From assembly GCA_946622285.1 (NCBI GenBank), contig CAMOPK010000007.1, positions 1 through 43,404 on the forward strand: DNA of 43,404 bases. The letters are read 5' to 3'. The stretch comes from an uncultured Bacillota bacterium (GTDB lineage Bacteria > Bacillota_I > Bacilli_A > RF39 > UBA660). The notes under the pieces were generated by a model. That model saw nothing but the letters and a program-made list of their open reading frames with translations, had not been told where the DNA came from and searched no databases. The first letter of the stretch is position 1; each line of letters opens with the position of its first letter. Positions 7,689 to 15,341 of the stretch are shown here, one piece after another. The position numbers and the translations under genes are program-made.

Positions 7689-9890
7689 TTACATCATCAA
7701 ACGTTCTAATAATGATGTTTTTCTAATATATTCATTTGTATTATTGATGCTGTACTCAAATGCTTCTAATTCGCCAAGTAATATCAATTTACTTCTTGTT
7801 CTTGTTACAGCTGTATAAATGAGTTTTCTATATAACATTTTATTGTATTCAACACTAAGTGGCATTATGACAATTTCAAATTCACTACCTTGAGCTTTAT
7901 GCACACTAATAATGTATGCAAGTTTTATTTTATTAAAGTCTTTTGGCAAATACCTTACATAATTTCCATCATAATTAACTATTATTTCGTTTTTCTTTGA
8001 TTCGCTTGAAATCGCCGGAATAATCTCATCTATATATCCAATATCCCCATTATAAATTGATTCATCAGGCATATTTATTAATTGAATCACTTTATCTCCA
8101 ACGCGATATTTAAATTCGCCAATTGTTATTTCATTTTTTTCTTCACTAGCAGGATTAAATATTTCTTGTAAATCACGATTTAAATTATCAATTCCATTAA
8201 TTCCTCTATACATTGGAGCAAGTAATTGTAAATTTGATAAATCAATATTTTTTTCTAATAACTGATTGCAGATATTTTTAATACTTGTTCTAATAGAACC
8301 ACGCTTGCATTCAAGAAAAACATAATCGTTTACTTTGGCTAAAATATTATCAGTTATACCATTTTTAATATCATCGGCTAATACAGGAATAAATGATTTT
8401 TTACTTTGACGATATAAAAGATCTAAAGAAACAGTATTAATTAAATTTGAATCGATTAAATCCTTTAAAACAGTTCCTGGACCAACACTTGGTAATTGAT
8501 TATAATCTCCAACCAATATGAGTTGAACATCTTTAATTAACCCCTTAAGTAGCGAATCAAATAAACTTATATCTATCATACTTGCTTCATCAACAATAAC
8601 AATTCGGCTAAAATCTTTATTATATTCATTTATTTCAAACGAATTTGATTCTTTATGCCATTTCAAAAATCTATGAATTGTCATAGCTGGGAAATTAGTT
8701 GCTTCACCTAATCGTTTAGCAGCTCTCCCAGTTGGTGCAAGTAAAGTGAGTTCACTCATTACTTCACTATCAGATAAATCATTTAAGTTTTGGTATAACT
8801 CAACAATCGCCTTTACAATTGTTGTTTTACCAGTACCAGGTCCACCAGTAATAATTGTAATACCATTAAGTAAACTAGATTTAATTGCTTCTTTTTGCTT
8901 GTCATTATATTTAATATTATTTATAACTTCAATCTGGTCCATATACATATCAAATTTCTTATATTTCATTGGACTACTTTTTATTAGTTCTTTGATTCGA
9001 CCTGATATATTAACTTCAGATAAAAATATTTCTTTTAAATAATATTTTTCACCATCAATTACAATTTTTCCAAGTTTATTAAGTTCATTTAAATATGAAG
9101 CAAAATCAGATTCTGTTATACCAATATCTAAGTATTTTAAAACCTCATTATAAATTTTTTCAAATTCGAGATAAGTATCACCATTTTTATATGTGATTTC
9201 GCGCATAATATGTAAAATGCAAGCTTTGATTCTTCTAACATCATCAGTTTTAATGTCTAATTTTTCTCTAAGATTATCAATTCTCATAAATGATATACCA
9301 TCTAAATCAGTTGCGAATTCATAAATGTTTTCATTTAATTGATCTAGTGTTTTATTACGATAAGTATTATAAATATATAAGGCTTCACTACTATTAAATC
9401 CAATATCACATAAATATATAATTGTTTGATGACTATTTTCATAACTAGTCAAAGTATTATATATGATATCTATCTTTTTGCTACTTATTTTGGGTACATT
9501 AAGTAAATTGTTTTTATCTTCTAGTATTAAATCAATTGTTTTTTCACCTAGTGTATCAACTATTTTAGTTGCAAGTTTTTCGCCAACACCCGGGAATAAA
9601 TCGCTTGATAGAAATTCAATTATTCCATCTTTATCAGTTGGTTTCACTTTTTCGCTTTCTTTTACATTAAATTGAATTCCATACTTTGGGTGCTCTACTA
9701 ATTCTCCATATAAAATATAATTGTCATTTATAGATAAGTCATAAAAATAACCAGTTATGGTTATTGTATGATTAACAAATTCTTGCATTTCTTCAATATT
9801 TGTTTCATTTACTTTAAATATTCCAATAACATAACCTTTTTCAGATCTAAATATATCATTTTTATATTTACCCTTTATATATGGATTCAT
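7689..9890 (-). CDS. recD2: RecD2-type 5'-3' DNA helicase
   Basis: This 733-residue superfamily 1B helicase acts in DNA repair and replication-fork handling in Bacillota lacking RecBC. An OB-like N-terminus and a helix-hairpin-helix region (Phe-Pro-Gly-Val-Gly-Glu near 99-104) precede the motor. Walker A is GGPGTGKTT at 349-357. Motif II is Val-Asp-Glu-Ala-Ser-Met, motif III is Val-Gly-Asp-Tyr-Asn-Gln-Leu-Pro, and Tyr-Arg-Gln-Ser follows. The C-terminal UvrD-like block has Ser-Val-His-Lys-Ala-Gln-Gly-Ser-Glu and Ala-Val-Thr-Arg-Thr. Length and the long N-terminal region identify RecD2 rather than the RecD subunit. The ATG follows TAGGTGATAAA. No terminator hairpin was seen after it. Confidence 0.93.
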   Translation of the reverse strand: MNPYIKGKYKNDIFRSEKGYVIGIFKVNETNIEEMQEFVNHTITITGYFYDLSINDNYILYGELVEHPKYGIQFNVKESEKVKPTDKDGIIEFLSSDLFPGVGEKLATKIVDTLGEKTIDLILEDKNNLLNVPKISSKKIDIIYNTLTSYENSHQTIIYLCDIGFNSSEALYIYNTYRNKTLDQLNENIYEFATDLDGISFMRIDNLREKLDIKTDDVRRIKACILHIMREITYKNGDTYLEFEKIYNEVLKYLDIGITESDFASYLNELNKLGKIVIDGEKYYLKEIFLSEVNISGRIKELIKSSPMKYKKFDMYMDQIEVINNIKYNDKQKEAIKSSLLNGITIITGGPGTGKTTIVKAIVELYQNLNDLSDSEVMSELTLLAPTGRAAKRLGEATNFPAMTIHRFLKWHKESNSFEINEYNKDFSRIVIVDEASMIDISLFDSLLKGLIKDVQLILVGDYNQLPSVGPGTVLKDLIDSNLINTVSLDLLYRQSKKSFIPVLADDIKNGITDNILAKVNDYVFLECKRGSIRTSIKNICNQLLEKNIDLSNLQLLAPMYRGINGIDNLNRDLQEIFNPASEEKNEITIGEFKYRVGDKVIQLINMPDESIYNGDIGYIDEIIPAISSESKKNEIIVNYDGNYVRYLPKDFNKIKLAYIISVHKAQGSEFEIVIMPLSVEYNKMLYRKLIYTAVTRTRSKLILLGELEAFEYSINNTNEYIRKTSLLERLMM

Positions 9891-9905
9891 TTTATCACCT
9901 ATATA

Positions 9906-9933
9906 ATTATATCATACATGTGTTCGCGAGCAA
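9906..9933 (-). promoter_or_regulatory. Promoter of recD2
   Basis: On the minus strand TTGCTC (9928-9933), a 16-base spacer and TATAAT (9906-9911, extended by TGA) lie between the upstream terminator and the recD2 start. Confidence 0.6.
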
Positions 9934-9958
9934 ATAAAAAGATTGCAATTTGCAATCT
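9934..9958 (-). terminator. Terminator after the 108-residue VirB2-like gene
   Basis: A 19-base palindrome (9940-9958), AGATTGCAA and its complement around one base, is followed by a T-run on the minus strand. It overlaps the TAG stop. Confidence 0.85.
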
Positions 9959-10283
9959 AACTAAATAAATTTGTACGATAATCAATTAACTTTCTAATGC
10001 AATCAACAATTGCATCATCTTTTGTTGCAATCTTAACAACCAACTCTATTAAATATGGAAGTAAAAATACAATTACGCCAACAATTATTTTCTTAATTAA
10101 AAGTTGTTGTGCTTTCTTAACATCGTCTTCCTTTTTTGCAACAATTGCTTTACCCATATCAAACATACCAACAATTATAAGTAAAATTGGTATTCCAATA
10201 CGAAACGCAACATATATTAATGAGACAAAATACCCAACAAAATCAGGTAGTTCTGTATTAACACAAGTTATAGTTAAAAACAT
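9957..10283 (-). CDS. VirB2/TrbC-like two-helix membrane protein (paralogue 1)
   Basis: This 108-residue protein has the same plan as the next two genes: a short N-terminus with one Cys (Ile-Thr-Cys), a first helix ending Ile-Leu-Leu-Ile-Ile-Val-Gly-Met, and a charged loop Gly-Lys-Ala-Ile-Val-Ala-Lys-Lys-Glu-Asp-Asp. A second helix follows, then a C-terminal tail with Val-Asp-Cys-Ile-Arg. The arrangement resembles VirB2/TrbC pilins and the pilin-like proteins of mycoplasma integrative elements. It has its own promoter and terminator. It is the most divergent of the three, with a basic rather than Gln-rich loop. No conjugation ATPase or relaxase is near, so a conjugation role is not supported. 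Confidence 0.72.
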   Translation of the reverse strand: MFLTITCVNTELPDFVGYFVSLIYVAFRIGIPILLIIVGMFDMGKAIVAKKEDDVKKAQQLLIKKIIVGVIVFLLPYLIELVVKIATKDDAIVDCIRKLIDYRTNLFS

Positions 10284-10298
10284 AATATCACCGAAAAC

Positions 10299-10326
10299 AT
10301 TATAACATAAATAATAAAAAAATCAA
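10299..10326 (-). promoter_or_regulatory. Promoter of VirB2-like paralogue 1
   Basis: On the minus strand TTGATT (10321-10326), 16 bases, then TGTTATAAT (hexamer 10299-10304). The predicted leader is only about ten bases and carries CGGTGA as ribosome-binding site. Confidence 0.7.
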
Positions 10327-10334
10327 TTTACAAA

Positions 10335-10365
10335 TAAAAAAAGAAGTTATAATACTTCTTTTTTG
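10335..10365 (-). terminator. Terminator after VirB2-like paralogue 2
   Basis: A stem AAAAAAGAAGT/ACTTCTTTTTT with a six-base loop (TATAAT) and a minus-strand T-run lies just downstream of the 127-residue gene. Confidence 0.85.
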
Positions 10366-10372
10366 TTTTACA

Positions 10373-10756
10373 TTAACTACCATAAGTAGATGTCGTGCAT
10401 GTACCAGATAGCATCGCATCAATGCATTGCCATGTCGAATTTGCATTGCTATCAGTATTAACTACACTAAAAATTAATCCAACAAGAGAAACTATTAAGA
10501 ATACTAAGGCTGCTGCAATTGCCTTTCTTACAAGCAAATTTTGAGCTTTCTTAATCTCATCCTCTTTTTGTTGTGTAATTGCTCTACCCATATCAATCAT
10601 ACCTACGATAATCAAAATTAAAGGTACAGCTATTCTAATTGCATTATAAATCAAATGTACAATAGTTACAATTTGCTTTGGAACCCCGTTAGAAATACCA
10701 AAAGCATCATTACATTCAGTGCACATCTGCATACCAGCCAATATAAGGTTATTCAT
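10373..10756 (-). CDS. VirB2/TrbC-like two-helix membrane protein (paralogue 2)
   Basis: The 127-residue product matches its upstream neighbour closely. The shared blocks are Ile-Tyr-Asn-Ala-Ile-Arg-Ile, a first helix ending Leu-Ile-Ile-Val-Gly-Met, then an Ala-Ile-Thr-Gln-Gln-Lys-Glu-Asp-Glu-Ile-Lys-Lys-Ala-Gln loop and a second hydrophobic helix. Cysteines occur before helix 1 (Met-Cys-Thr-Glu-Cys) and after helix 2 (Trp-Gln-Cys and Gly-Thr-Cys), so both ends are likely outside and may be joined by disulfides. It lies 36 bases after paralogue 3 with no terminator between, so they are probably one transcript. ATG follows GAGGGTGA. Confidence 0.75.
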   Translation of the reverse strand: MNNLILAGMQMCTECNDAFGISNGVPKQIVTIVHLIYNAIRIAVPLILIIVGMIDMGRAITQQKEDEIKKAQNLLVRKAIAAALVFLIVSLVGLIFSVVNTDSNANSTWQCIDAMLSGTCTTSTYGS

Positions 10757-10792
10757 AATATCACCCTCAAATTCTAAATATAATTATAAATA

Positions 10793-11191
10793 TTAATGTG
10801 TTGTTGTTGAAGTACTACCTGCTGGTGTTCTTGCATCCCCAGTTTTCAAGATAGTTTCAATGCAATTCCACATATTGCCACTATCTCCACTCTTCATATC
10901 AGGAGCTACTACTCCAACTATTAAACTAACTAATGATAACATTAAGAACACAATAACAGCTGCTATTGCTTGCTTAACAAGTGTACTTTGAGCTTTCTTA
11001 ATTTCATCCTCTTTTTGTTGAGCAATTGCTTTACCCATTCCTACCATACCAACAACGATTAAAATTATTGGCACACCGATTCTAATGGCGTTATAGATAA
11101 CATGAATAATATTAGCTAAATCGCCAGGAATAGATACGGCACCATCACCACTACCACAAGTTACATCTAATAAATTAATTAAATTCATCAT
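10793..11191 (-). CDS. VirB2/TrbC-like two-helix membrane protein (paralogue 3)
   Basis: This 132-residue protein leads the group. A short N-terminal segment with Cys12 is followed by helix 1 at about 32-52, a charged cytoplasmic loop at about 53-68 (Gly-Lys-Ala-Ile-Ala-Gln-Gln-Lys-Glu-Asp-Glu), helix 2 at about 70-95, and a tail with Trp-Asn-Cys and a Ser/Thr-rich end. The fold and size suit a small pilin-like or pore-forming membrane subunit. It has a strong AGGAGGAG ribosome-binding site eight bases from ATG and a near-consensus promoter, so high expression is expected. The function is unproven; the lack of VirB4 or relaxase genes argues for a non-conjugative role. Confidence 0.75.
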   Translation of the reverse strand: MMNLINLLDVTCGSGDGAVSIPGDLANIIHVIYNAIRIGVPIILIVVGMVGMGKAIAQQKEDEIKKAQSTLVKQAIAAVIVFLMLSLVSLIVGVVAPDMKSGDSGNMWNCIETILKTGDARTPAGSTSTTTH

Positions 11192-11204
11192 TTTACTCTC
11201 CTCC

Positions 11205-11234
11205 TATAATTAATTCTATTATAAATTAATTATA
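11205..11234. promoter_or_regulatory. 11-bp inverted repeat over the start site of the VirB2-like operon
   Basis: TATAATTAATT (11205-11215) and its exact complement (11224-11234) flank eight bases. The repeat covers the -10 box and the expected transcription start and abuts the ribosome-binding site. It could be an operator; being all A/T, it could also be chance. Confidence 0.35.
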
Positions 11235-11257
11235 TATCATTTGACATTTCTAGTCAA
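11229..11257 (-). promoter_or_regulatory. Near-consensus promoter of the VirB2-like operon
   Basis: On the minus strand TTGACT (11252-11257), 17 bases, TATAAT (11229-11234). The -35 contains the TGA stop codon of the upstream gene. Confidence 0.82.
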
Positions 11258-11994
11258 TTATCTTTACGAAATAATTGTATAATAAATCCTATTAACCCAA
11301 TTATAATTAATAATATTCCATATTTAAAATATGTATTAATTATGCTATATCCATACATTTTTATAAAATAAGATAATGAGTTATTAAAATAATAAAAGTT
11401 TTTAAGAACATCTCTTAATATTATAAATATTTTTGGTATTAAGAATACTATACCTGATACTATAAACGAATTATATACATCAATTTCTTTTATATATTTG
11501 GCAATCAAAATAATTGCGGCTATTAATGAAATAAAGGCGAGCCCTCTTGAACTGTCTTTAAGAGGCAACAATTTTATTGCTTGATCAAATTTATCAGTTC
11601 TAAAAAGGTTATTGTAATATGTATTTGCTAAAACATTTACTAACGATTTAATATTTTCATCATTTTGATTTTTAAAATTCTTAATAGTATTATTATAAAA
11701 TTCTTTTTTAATATTTGTATTCGATTTTGTGTAATAATTATCTAAAATATTCTTAACATCTTTTCGAATTTGATCTTTGGTCACATATTTATTATATATA
11801 TAAGCTAAATCTTTATTTGGAAGTTCAACTTCTAGTTTTTCCATAATATCTTTATATACATATTCATAATAGTTCATTTCATCTAATTGCTTTAATATTT
11901 CACTTTCTGATAAAACTTTCGAATAAAGCATCAATGTAAATGATACTACTATAAGTATACTTATTAACGAAGTAATTAATATCTTTTTAATCAT
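11254..11994 (-). CDS. Unknown polytopic membrane protein, 246 residues
   Basis: I do not recognise the family. There is one N-terminal transmembrane segment at about 5-25, then a helical, lysine- and asparagine-rich ectodomain to about 148, then three hydrophobic segments (about 150-166, 175-195, 225-243) and a charged tail Arg-Lys-Asp-Asn. It starts inside the end of the sortase gene (ATGA overlap), so it is the last gene of the CpsC-CpsD-CpsB-sortase operon. Position suggests a partner of the sortase or of the polysaccharide-export regulators (inference). Asn, Lys, Tyr and Ile dominate, partly reflecting AT-rich DNA. Confidence 0.65.
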   Translation of the reverse strand: MIKKILITSLISILIVVSFTLMLYSKVLSESEILKQLDEMNYYEYVYKDIMEKLEVELPNKDLAYIYNKYVTKDQIRKDVKNILDNYYTKSNTNIKKEFYNNTIKNFKNQNDENIKSLVNVLANTYYNNLFRTDKFDQAIKLLPLKDSSRGLAFISLIAAIILIAKYIKEIDVYNSFIVSGIVFLIPKIFIILRDVLKNFYYFNNSLSYFIKMYGYSIINTYFKYGILLIIIGLIGFIIQLFRKDN

Positions 11995-13136
11995 TTAGAC
12001 CATGCCTCCTCTACTAAATTAGCATAAAGGACAAATCTTTTATTTGAATAAACTATTTCATCAAATGGATAGCATGTATAAATTATTAATGTTTTATCAT
12101 TTTTTTCTAAAGATGAATATTCATTAACGTTCATTACTTCAATCTTGCTAAGTATATATTTAAATCTGCCATAATTGGTTTCTATTTCAATATTATCGCC
12201 TATCTTAATATTTTTTAAACCATTTAAATATTGTTTAGAATTATGTCCACTCAATATAGTAGTTCCTTTAAAACCAGGAAATGATCCAATAAAACCTATT
12301 CCTTTCGTTAACACTACTTTTGAATCACCATAATATATTGGTAAATTAATTTTTAAACTATTAATTTTTAACCTAGCAAACTCACTTTCATGTGATGGAT
12401 ATTTTACTATTTTTTTATTCTTAACTTCCATTTTAACAATATTTGTATTTTCTTTATAACTCATTGATTTCAATAAATTATATATATCATATGATAAAGA
12501 ACCAAATTTGAAATAAAATATGTTACCAATTAATAATACTGTAAATGCCATTATTAATAGATTGCTTAGTAATTTTTTCTTTTTAAATAGAAATATTGAT
12601 CCAAATACTGCAATCAAACTTAATGGCAATAAGTATTTTAAATAAACAAACAATTTATGAAATCCTACATAATTAAATGTTGTTCTAGATAAAGTTATTC
12701 GATCTAAATATTCGCCATTTTCATAAACTTCTATACTTTTATCGCTATTATATTTAATAGTCGTTTCTGAATTTCCAAGATCAGGAGATTTAATTATTAA
12801 TTTTGAACTCTCATAGAAATAATTGTATAGTTGCGATTTTTGAGACGACGAAATTCTATCTAGGTCATCAACACTACATAGTTTTTCCTTTTTAACAATG
12901 TTTAAAGCTGTGGTTAAATTCTTATATATAGTATCTATTGATGCTTGATCAATATCTTTTGTTTTTAAAAGTCGTGAATAAAGTTTAAAATAACGATTAT
13001 ATAATACCTCAGTTTCAGTATCACACATTTTTTGACTTTCAACTTCAACTAAATTAATTATTTCTTCTTTTGTATGTGCAGATACAAAAAAAGGAAATAA
13101 TAGAAACAAGAATATAATTATTAACTTCTTTCTCAT
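11991..13136 (-). CDS. Sortase with an extra N-terminal ectodomain
   Basis: Sortases cut a C-terminal sorting signal and join the protein to wall peptide or to another protein. The C-terminal domain (about 235-378) has all three active-site residues: His298 in Leu-Ser-Gly-His-Asn, Cys355 in Tyr-Thr-Cys-Tyr-Pro, and Arg367 in Asn-Lys-Arg-Phe-Val-Leu. Unlike ordinary 200-280-residue sortases this protein has 381 residues. A signal peptide (1-20) and an ectodomain (about 21-160) come first, then two transmembrane segments (about 163-184, 188-208) around a Lys-Lys-Lys-Lys turn, putting the catalytic domain outside. It overlaps both neighbours by ATGA. The Cys motif suggests a class C/D-like group, but I cannot fix the class. 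No LPxTG-type substrate was seen in the window. Confidence 0.85.
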   Translation of the reverse strand: MRKKLIIIFLFLLFPFFVSAHTKEEIINLVEVESQKMCDTETEVLYNRYFKLYSRLLKTKDIDQASIDTIYKNLTTALNIVKKEKLCSVDDLDRISSSQKSQLYNYFYESSKLIIKSPDLGNSETTIKYNSDKSIEVYENGEYLDRITLSRTTFNYVGFHKLFVYLKYLLPLSLIAVFGSIFLFKKKKLLSNLLIMAFTVLLIGNIFYFKFGSLSYDIYNLLKSMSYKENTNIVKMEVKNKKIVKYPSHESEFARLKINSLKINLPIYYGDSKVVLTKGIGFIGSFPGFKGTTILSGHNSKQYLNGLKNIKIGDNIEIETNYGRFKYILSKIEVMNVNEYSSLEKNDKTLIIYTCYPFDEIVYSNKRFVLYANLVEEAWSK

Positions 13137-13900
13137 TCATTCCCTCTTATTCTATCAAAAAATGAAAGTTTTTCTTTAAAATTAATTTCAATATCTTCAC
13201 CAGTTAAAATCTTTTCGGCATTTGATACAAAAATCTTTTCAGCATATTTCTTATCAGTCATACTAGCTACACGTCTACGTGCATCTTTGACTTTTTTATA
13301 ATACTTTTGTTCTGATCTATGAATATCACTTGCCATAAAAGTATAACAACGATGTTTTAATATTTTAATAAACATATTTTTAGTAGTTTTACCATATGTT
13401 TCATATAGTGACATATAATTGCCTTGGAAATATATTCCTTGTCTACACATATCTAGAAGTTTATTAAAATCATTTCTAAAATAAGCATATCTTTCTGGAT
13501 GAGCAATGATTATTTTATAACCTTTATCTCTTAACCTAAAAAGATAGTCTTCTAAATCTAAATATTCATTATATACTGGTAATTCAATTAACAAGTATTT
13601 TGAATCACCTAATGGTGATATTTCATCATTATCAATATATTCAGATATATTGTGATTTATATATATTTCATTACCCATATATAGTTCAATTTTACCAGCA
13701 AAAATGTTTTGTAATTCTTCTAATATTTCTCTTTTTCTACTGTTCGGACATACATATTTAGATTCTTCAATATAATGAGGAGTAACAAATATTTTCCTTA
13801 CTCCTTTTTTATATGCACTTTCAAGTATTTTTACACTATCTTCTAATGTCTTTGAACCATCATCAATCCCATACAAAATATGAGCATGAATATCAATCAT
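13133..13900 (-). CDS. cpsB: Tyrosine-protein phosphatase of PHP type (CpsB/YwqE)
   Basis: This 255-residue metal-dependent phosphatase is expected to remove phosphate from the CpsD-type tyrosine kinase. The PHP metal sites are visible: Asp-Ile-His-Ala-His at 3-7 with Gly-Ile-Asp-Asp-Gly at 11-15, Thr-Pro-His-Tyr near 40, a Glu in Met-Gly-Asn-Glu, Ala-His-Pro-Glu-Arg, and Ser-Asp-Ile-His-Arg. Length matches the family. It overlaps the kinase upstream and the sortase downstream by four bases each. CpsB normally works with CpsC and CpsD to control chain length and export of capsule or exopolysaccharide in the cytoplasm at the membrane. Confidence 0.92.
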   Translation of the reverse strand: MIDIHAHILYGIDDGSKTLEDSVKILESAYKKGVRKIFVTPHYIEESKYVCPNSRKREILEELQNIFAGKIELYMGNEIYINHNISEYIDNDEISPLGDSKYLLIELPVYNEYLDLEDYLFRLRDKGYKIIIAHPERYAYFRNDFNKLLDMCRQGIYFQGNYMSLYETYGKTTKNMFIKILKHRCYTFMASDIHRSEQKYYKKVKDARRRVASMTDKKYAEKIFVSNAEKILTGEDIEINFKEKLSFFDRIRGNE

Positions 13901-14574
13901 GAATAATATTTTCCATAATATTTGTTAGCATAAACACTACCATCAGTTGCAACACGATTGAATACAACTCCAGCAACATTTGCACCAACATTTATAAGTG
14001 ATTTTTTAGTATTTTGTAAAAGCTCTAATGGTGTCATTTTAGAAGCAGCAACAATAACTGTTTTATCAACAAGTTTTGACATAATTAATGAATCTGTAAG
14101 TCCTGTTACAGGAACACAGTCATAGATAACTATATCAAAATGTTCTTTAAATATTTCCATTAATTTTTCGTTCTTAGAACTTGCTAATAATTCAGCTGGA
14201 TTAGGTGGCACAGCACCCATTGGTATAATTGAAAGATTTTTAATTTCAGTTTTTTGAATATATGATTCATAATCTCTAATATCAGAGATTAATAAATTTG
14301 AAAATCCATCATGGTTTGAAACATTAAATACTTTATGTAAACGTCCACGACGCATATCACAGTCAACAAGTAAAACTTTCTCCCCAGCTTGAGCAAAAGC
14401 ACATGCAAGATTTGATGAAACAAAACTCTTACCTTCTCCTTGCATTGAACTAACAACTGCAATTGTTTTTAACTCTTCATCAACTGTTGAAAATTGTAAA
14501 TTCGTTCTTAATGTTCTAAAACCTTCACTTATTAAAGATTTTGGTGAAGAAGCAACAACTAAATCATTTGTCAT
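13897..14574 (-). CDS. cpsD: BY-kinase / tyrosine-protein kinase (CpsD/YwqD)
   Basis: This 225-residue cytoplasmic ATPase autophosphorylates on a C-terminal tyrosine cluster and needs a CpsC-type membrane activator. Walker A lies at about 42-51 (Ser-Ser-Met-Gln-Gly-Glu-Gly-Lys-Ser) and Walker A' is Leu-Leu-Val-Asp-Cys-Asp-Met-Arg-Arg near 71-79. The tail has five tyrosines within the last eleven residues, Tyr215, 219, 220, 223 and 224. It overlaps the cpsC-like gene upstream (ATGA) and the phosphatase downstream, giving the standard activator-kinase-phosphatase trio. No glycosyltransferase, flippase or polymerase gene lies in the window. Confidence 0.92.
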   Translation of the reverse strand: MTNDLVVASSPKSLISEGFRTLRTNLQFSTVDEELKTIAVVSSMQGEGKSFVSSNLACAFAQAGEKVLLVDCDMRRGRLHKVFNVSNHDGFSNLLISDIRDYESYIQKTEIKNLSIIPMGAVPPNPAELLASSKNEKLMEIFKEHFDIVIYDCVPVTGLTDSLIMSKLVDKTVIVAASKMTPLELLQNTKKSLINVGANVAGVVFNRVATDGSVYANKYYGKYYS

Positions 14575-15263
14575 TTGCGTGCCTCCTTCCTAATTGGAAT
14601 AATTCCTAAGACTGGTAATCCTACCTTTTCTTCAATTTCTTCTTTTGTCTTTAATGTTGTATCAAAATAGTATATAACAAATACTACAGCACAACCTAGA
14701 ACAAAACCAATTAGTAAATAAATAATAACTTGTTTTACCAAATTAATATTATATGGTAGATCACTTACTTCAGCCTTATCAATAATATTAACATTCTGAA
14801 TTTGATAAATTGTGACTATTACATCGCAGAAGGTATTAGCAACTTCATTCGCGATTTTAGATGCCATTTCAGGGTCGGCATTAGTTACAGTAACAGATAT
14901 TATCTCAGTATTAGATACTGAATCAACTGTAATCATTTTCTTAAGTTCTTCATATTCATATTTAAGTTCTAGTTTCTTAATAACTTGATTTAATACTCTT
15001 TTGCTAGTTATTATTTCACGATATGTTGAAACCAATTTTTGATTTAATGTTATATCAGCAGTTAAACCTGTTGATACATTCGTATTTGAATCAAATGTTG
15101 TAACATTTGCGAGCAATAACGTCGTTTTAGACTTATACATTGGTGTTTGAATAAATAATGAATACATTGAACCAATTAACCCACAAAAAATAGTAATTAG
15201 TATGATTATTAAAATTTTGCTAATAAAATATTTTAATAAATCTGTTAAATTAATTTCTTCCAT
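14571..15263 (-). CDS. cpsC: Wzz/CpsC-type chain-length regulator and kinase activator
   Basis: This 230-residue membrane protein has a transmembrane helix at about 16-38, an extracellular Wzz-like domain and a second helix at about 172-194. A cytoplasmic tail with Leu-Pro-Val-Leu-Gly-Ile-Ile-Pro follows, the part that activates the separate CpsD kinase in Bacillota. I used the ATG at 15263, after GAGGG and just before the Glu-Glu-Ile-Asn-Leu-Thr-Asp-Leu start typical of the family; an upstream in-frame ATG at 15326 lies in the promoter. It is the first gene of a five-gene operon whose members overlap by four bases. Confidence 0.9.
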   Translation of the reverse strand: MEEINLTDLLKYFISKILIIILITIFCGLIGSMYSLFIQTPMYKSKTTLLLANVTTFDSNTNVSTGLTADITLNQKLVSTYREIITSKRVLNQVIKKLELKYEYEELKKMITVDSVSNTEIISVTVTNADPEMASKIANEVANTFCDVIVTIYQIQNVNIIDKAEVSDLPYNINLVKQVIIYLLIGFVLGCAVVFVIYYFDTTLKTKEEIEEKVGLPVLGIIPIRKEARK

Positions 15264-15279
15264 AAAATCCCTCACAAAC

Positions 15280-15308
15280 ATTATATACCACGCACTTGTT
15301 TTTTTCAA
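15280..15308 (-). promoter_or_regulatory. Near-consensus promoter of the cpsC-cpsD-cpsB-sortase operon
   Basis: On the minus strand TTGAAA (15303-15308), 17 bases, TATAAT (15280-15285). It begins where the upstream terminator ends. Confidence 0.82.
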
Positions 15309-15338
15309 CAAAAAAAAGATAAACAAGTGTTTATCTTT
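15309..15338 (-). terminator. Terminator of the pilin-dockerin-cohesin operon
   Basis: A perfect 11-bp stem (15315-15325 with 15328-15338) with a minus-strand T-run follows the cohesin gene stop by a few bases. Confidence 0.87.
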
Positions 15339-15341
15339 TAA

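Noticed and set aside
9957-11191. Remnant of an integrative conjugative element, because of the VirB2/TrbC-like proteins
   Set aside because: No VirB4, VirD4, relaxase, integrase or attachment repeats were seen; the genes are intact with good promoters.
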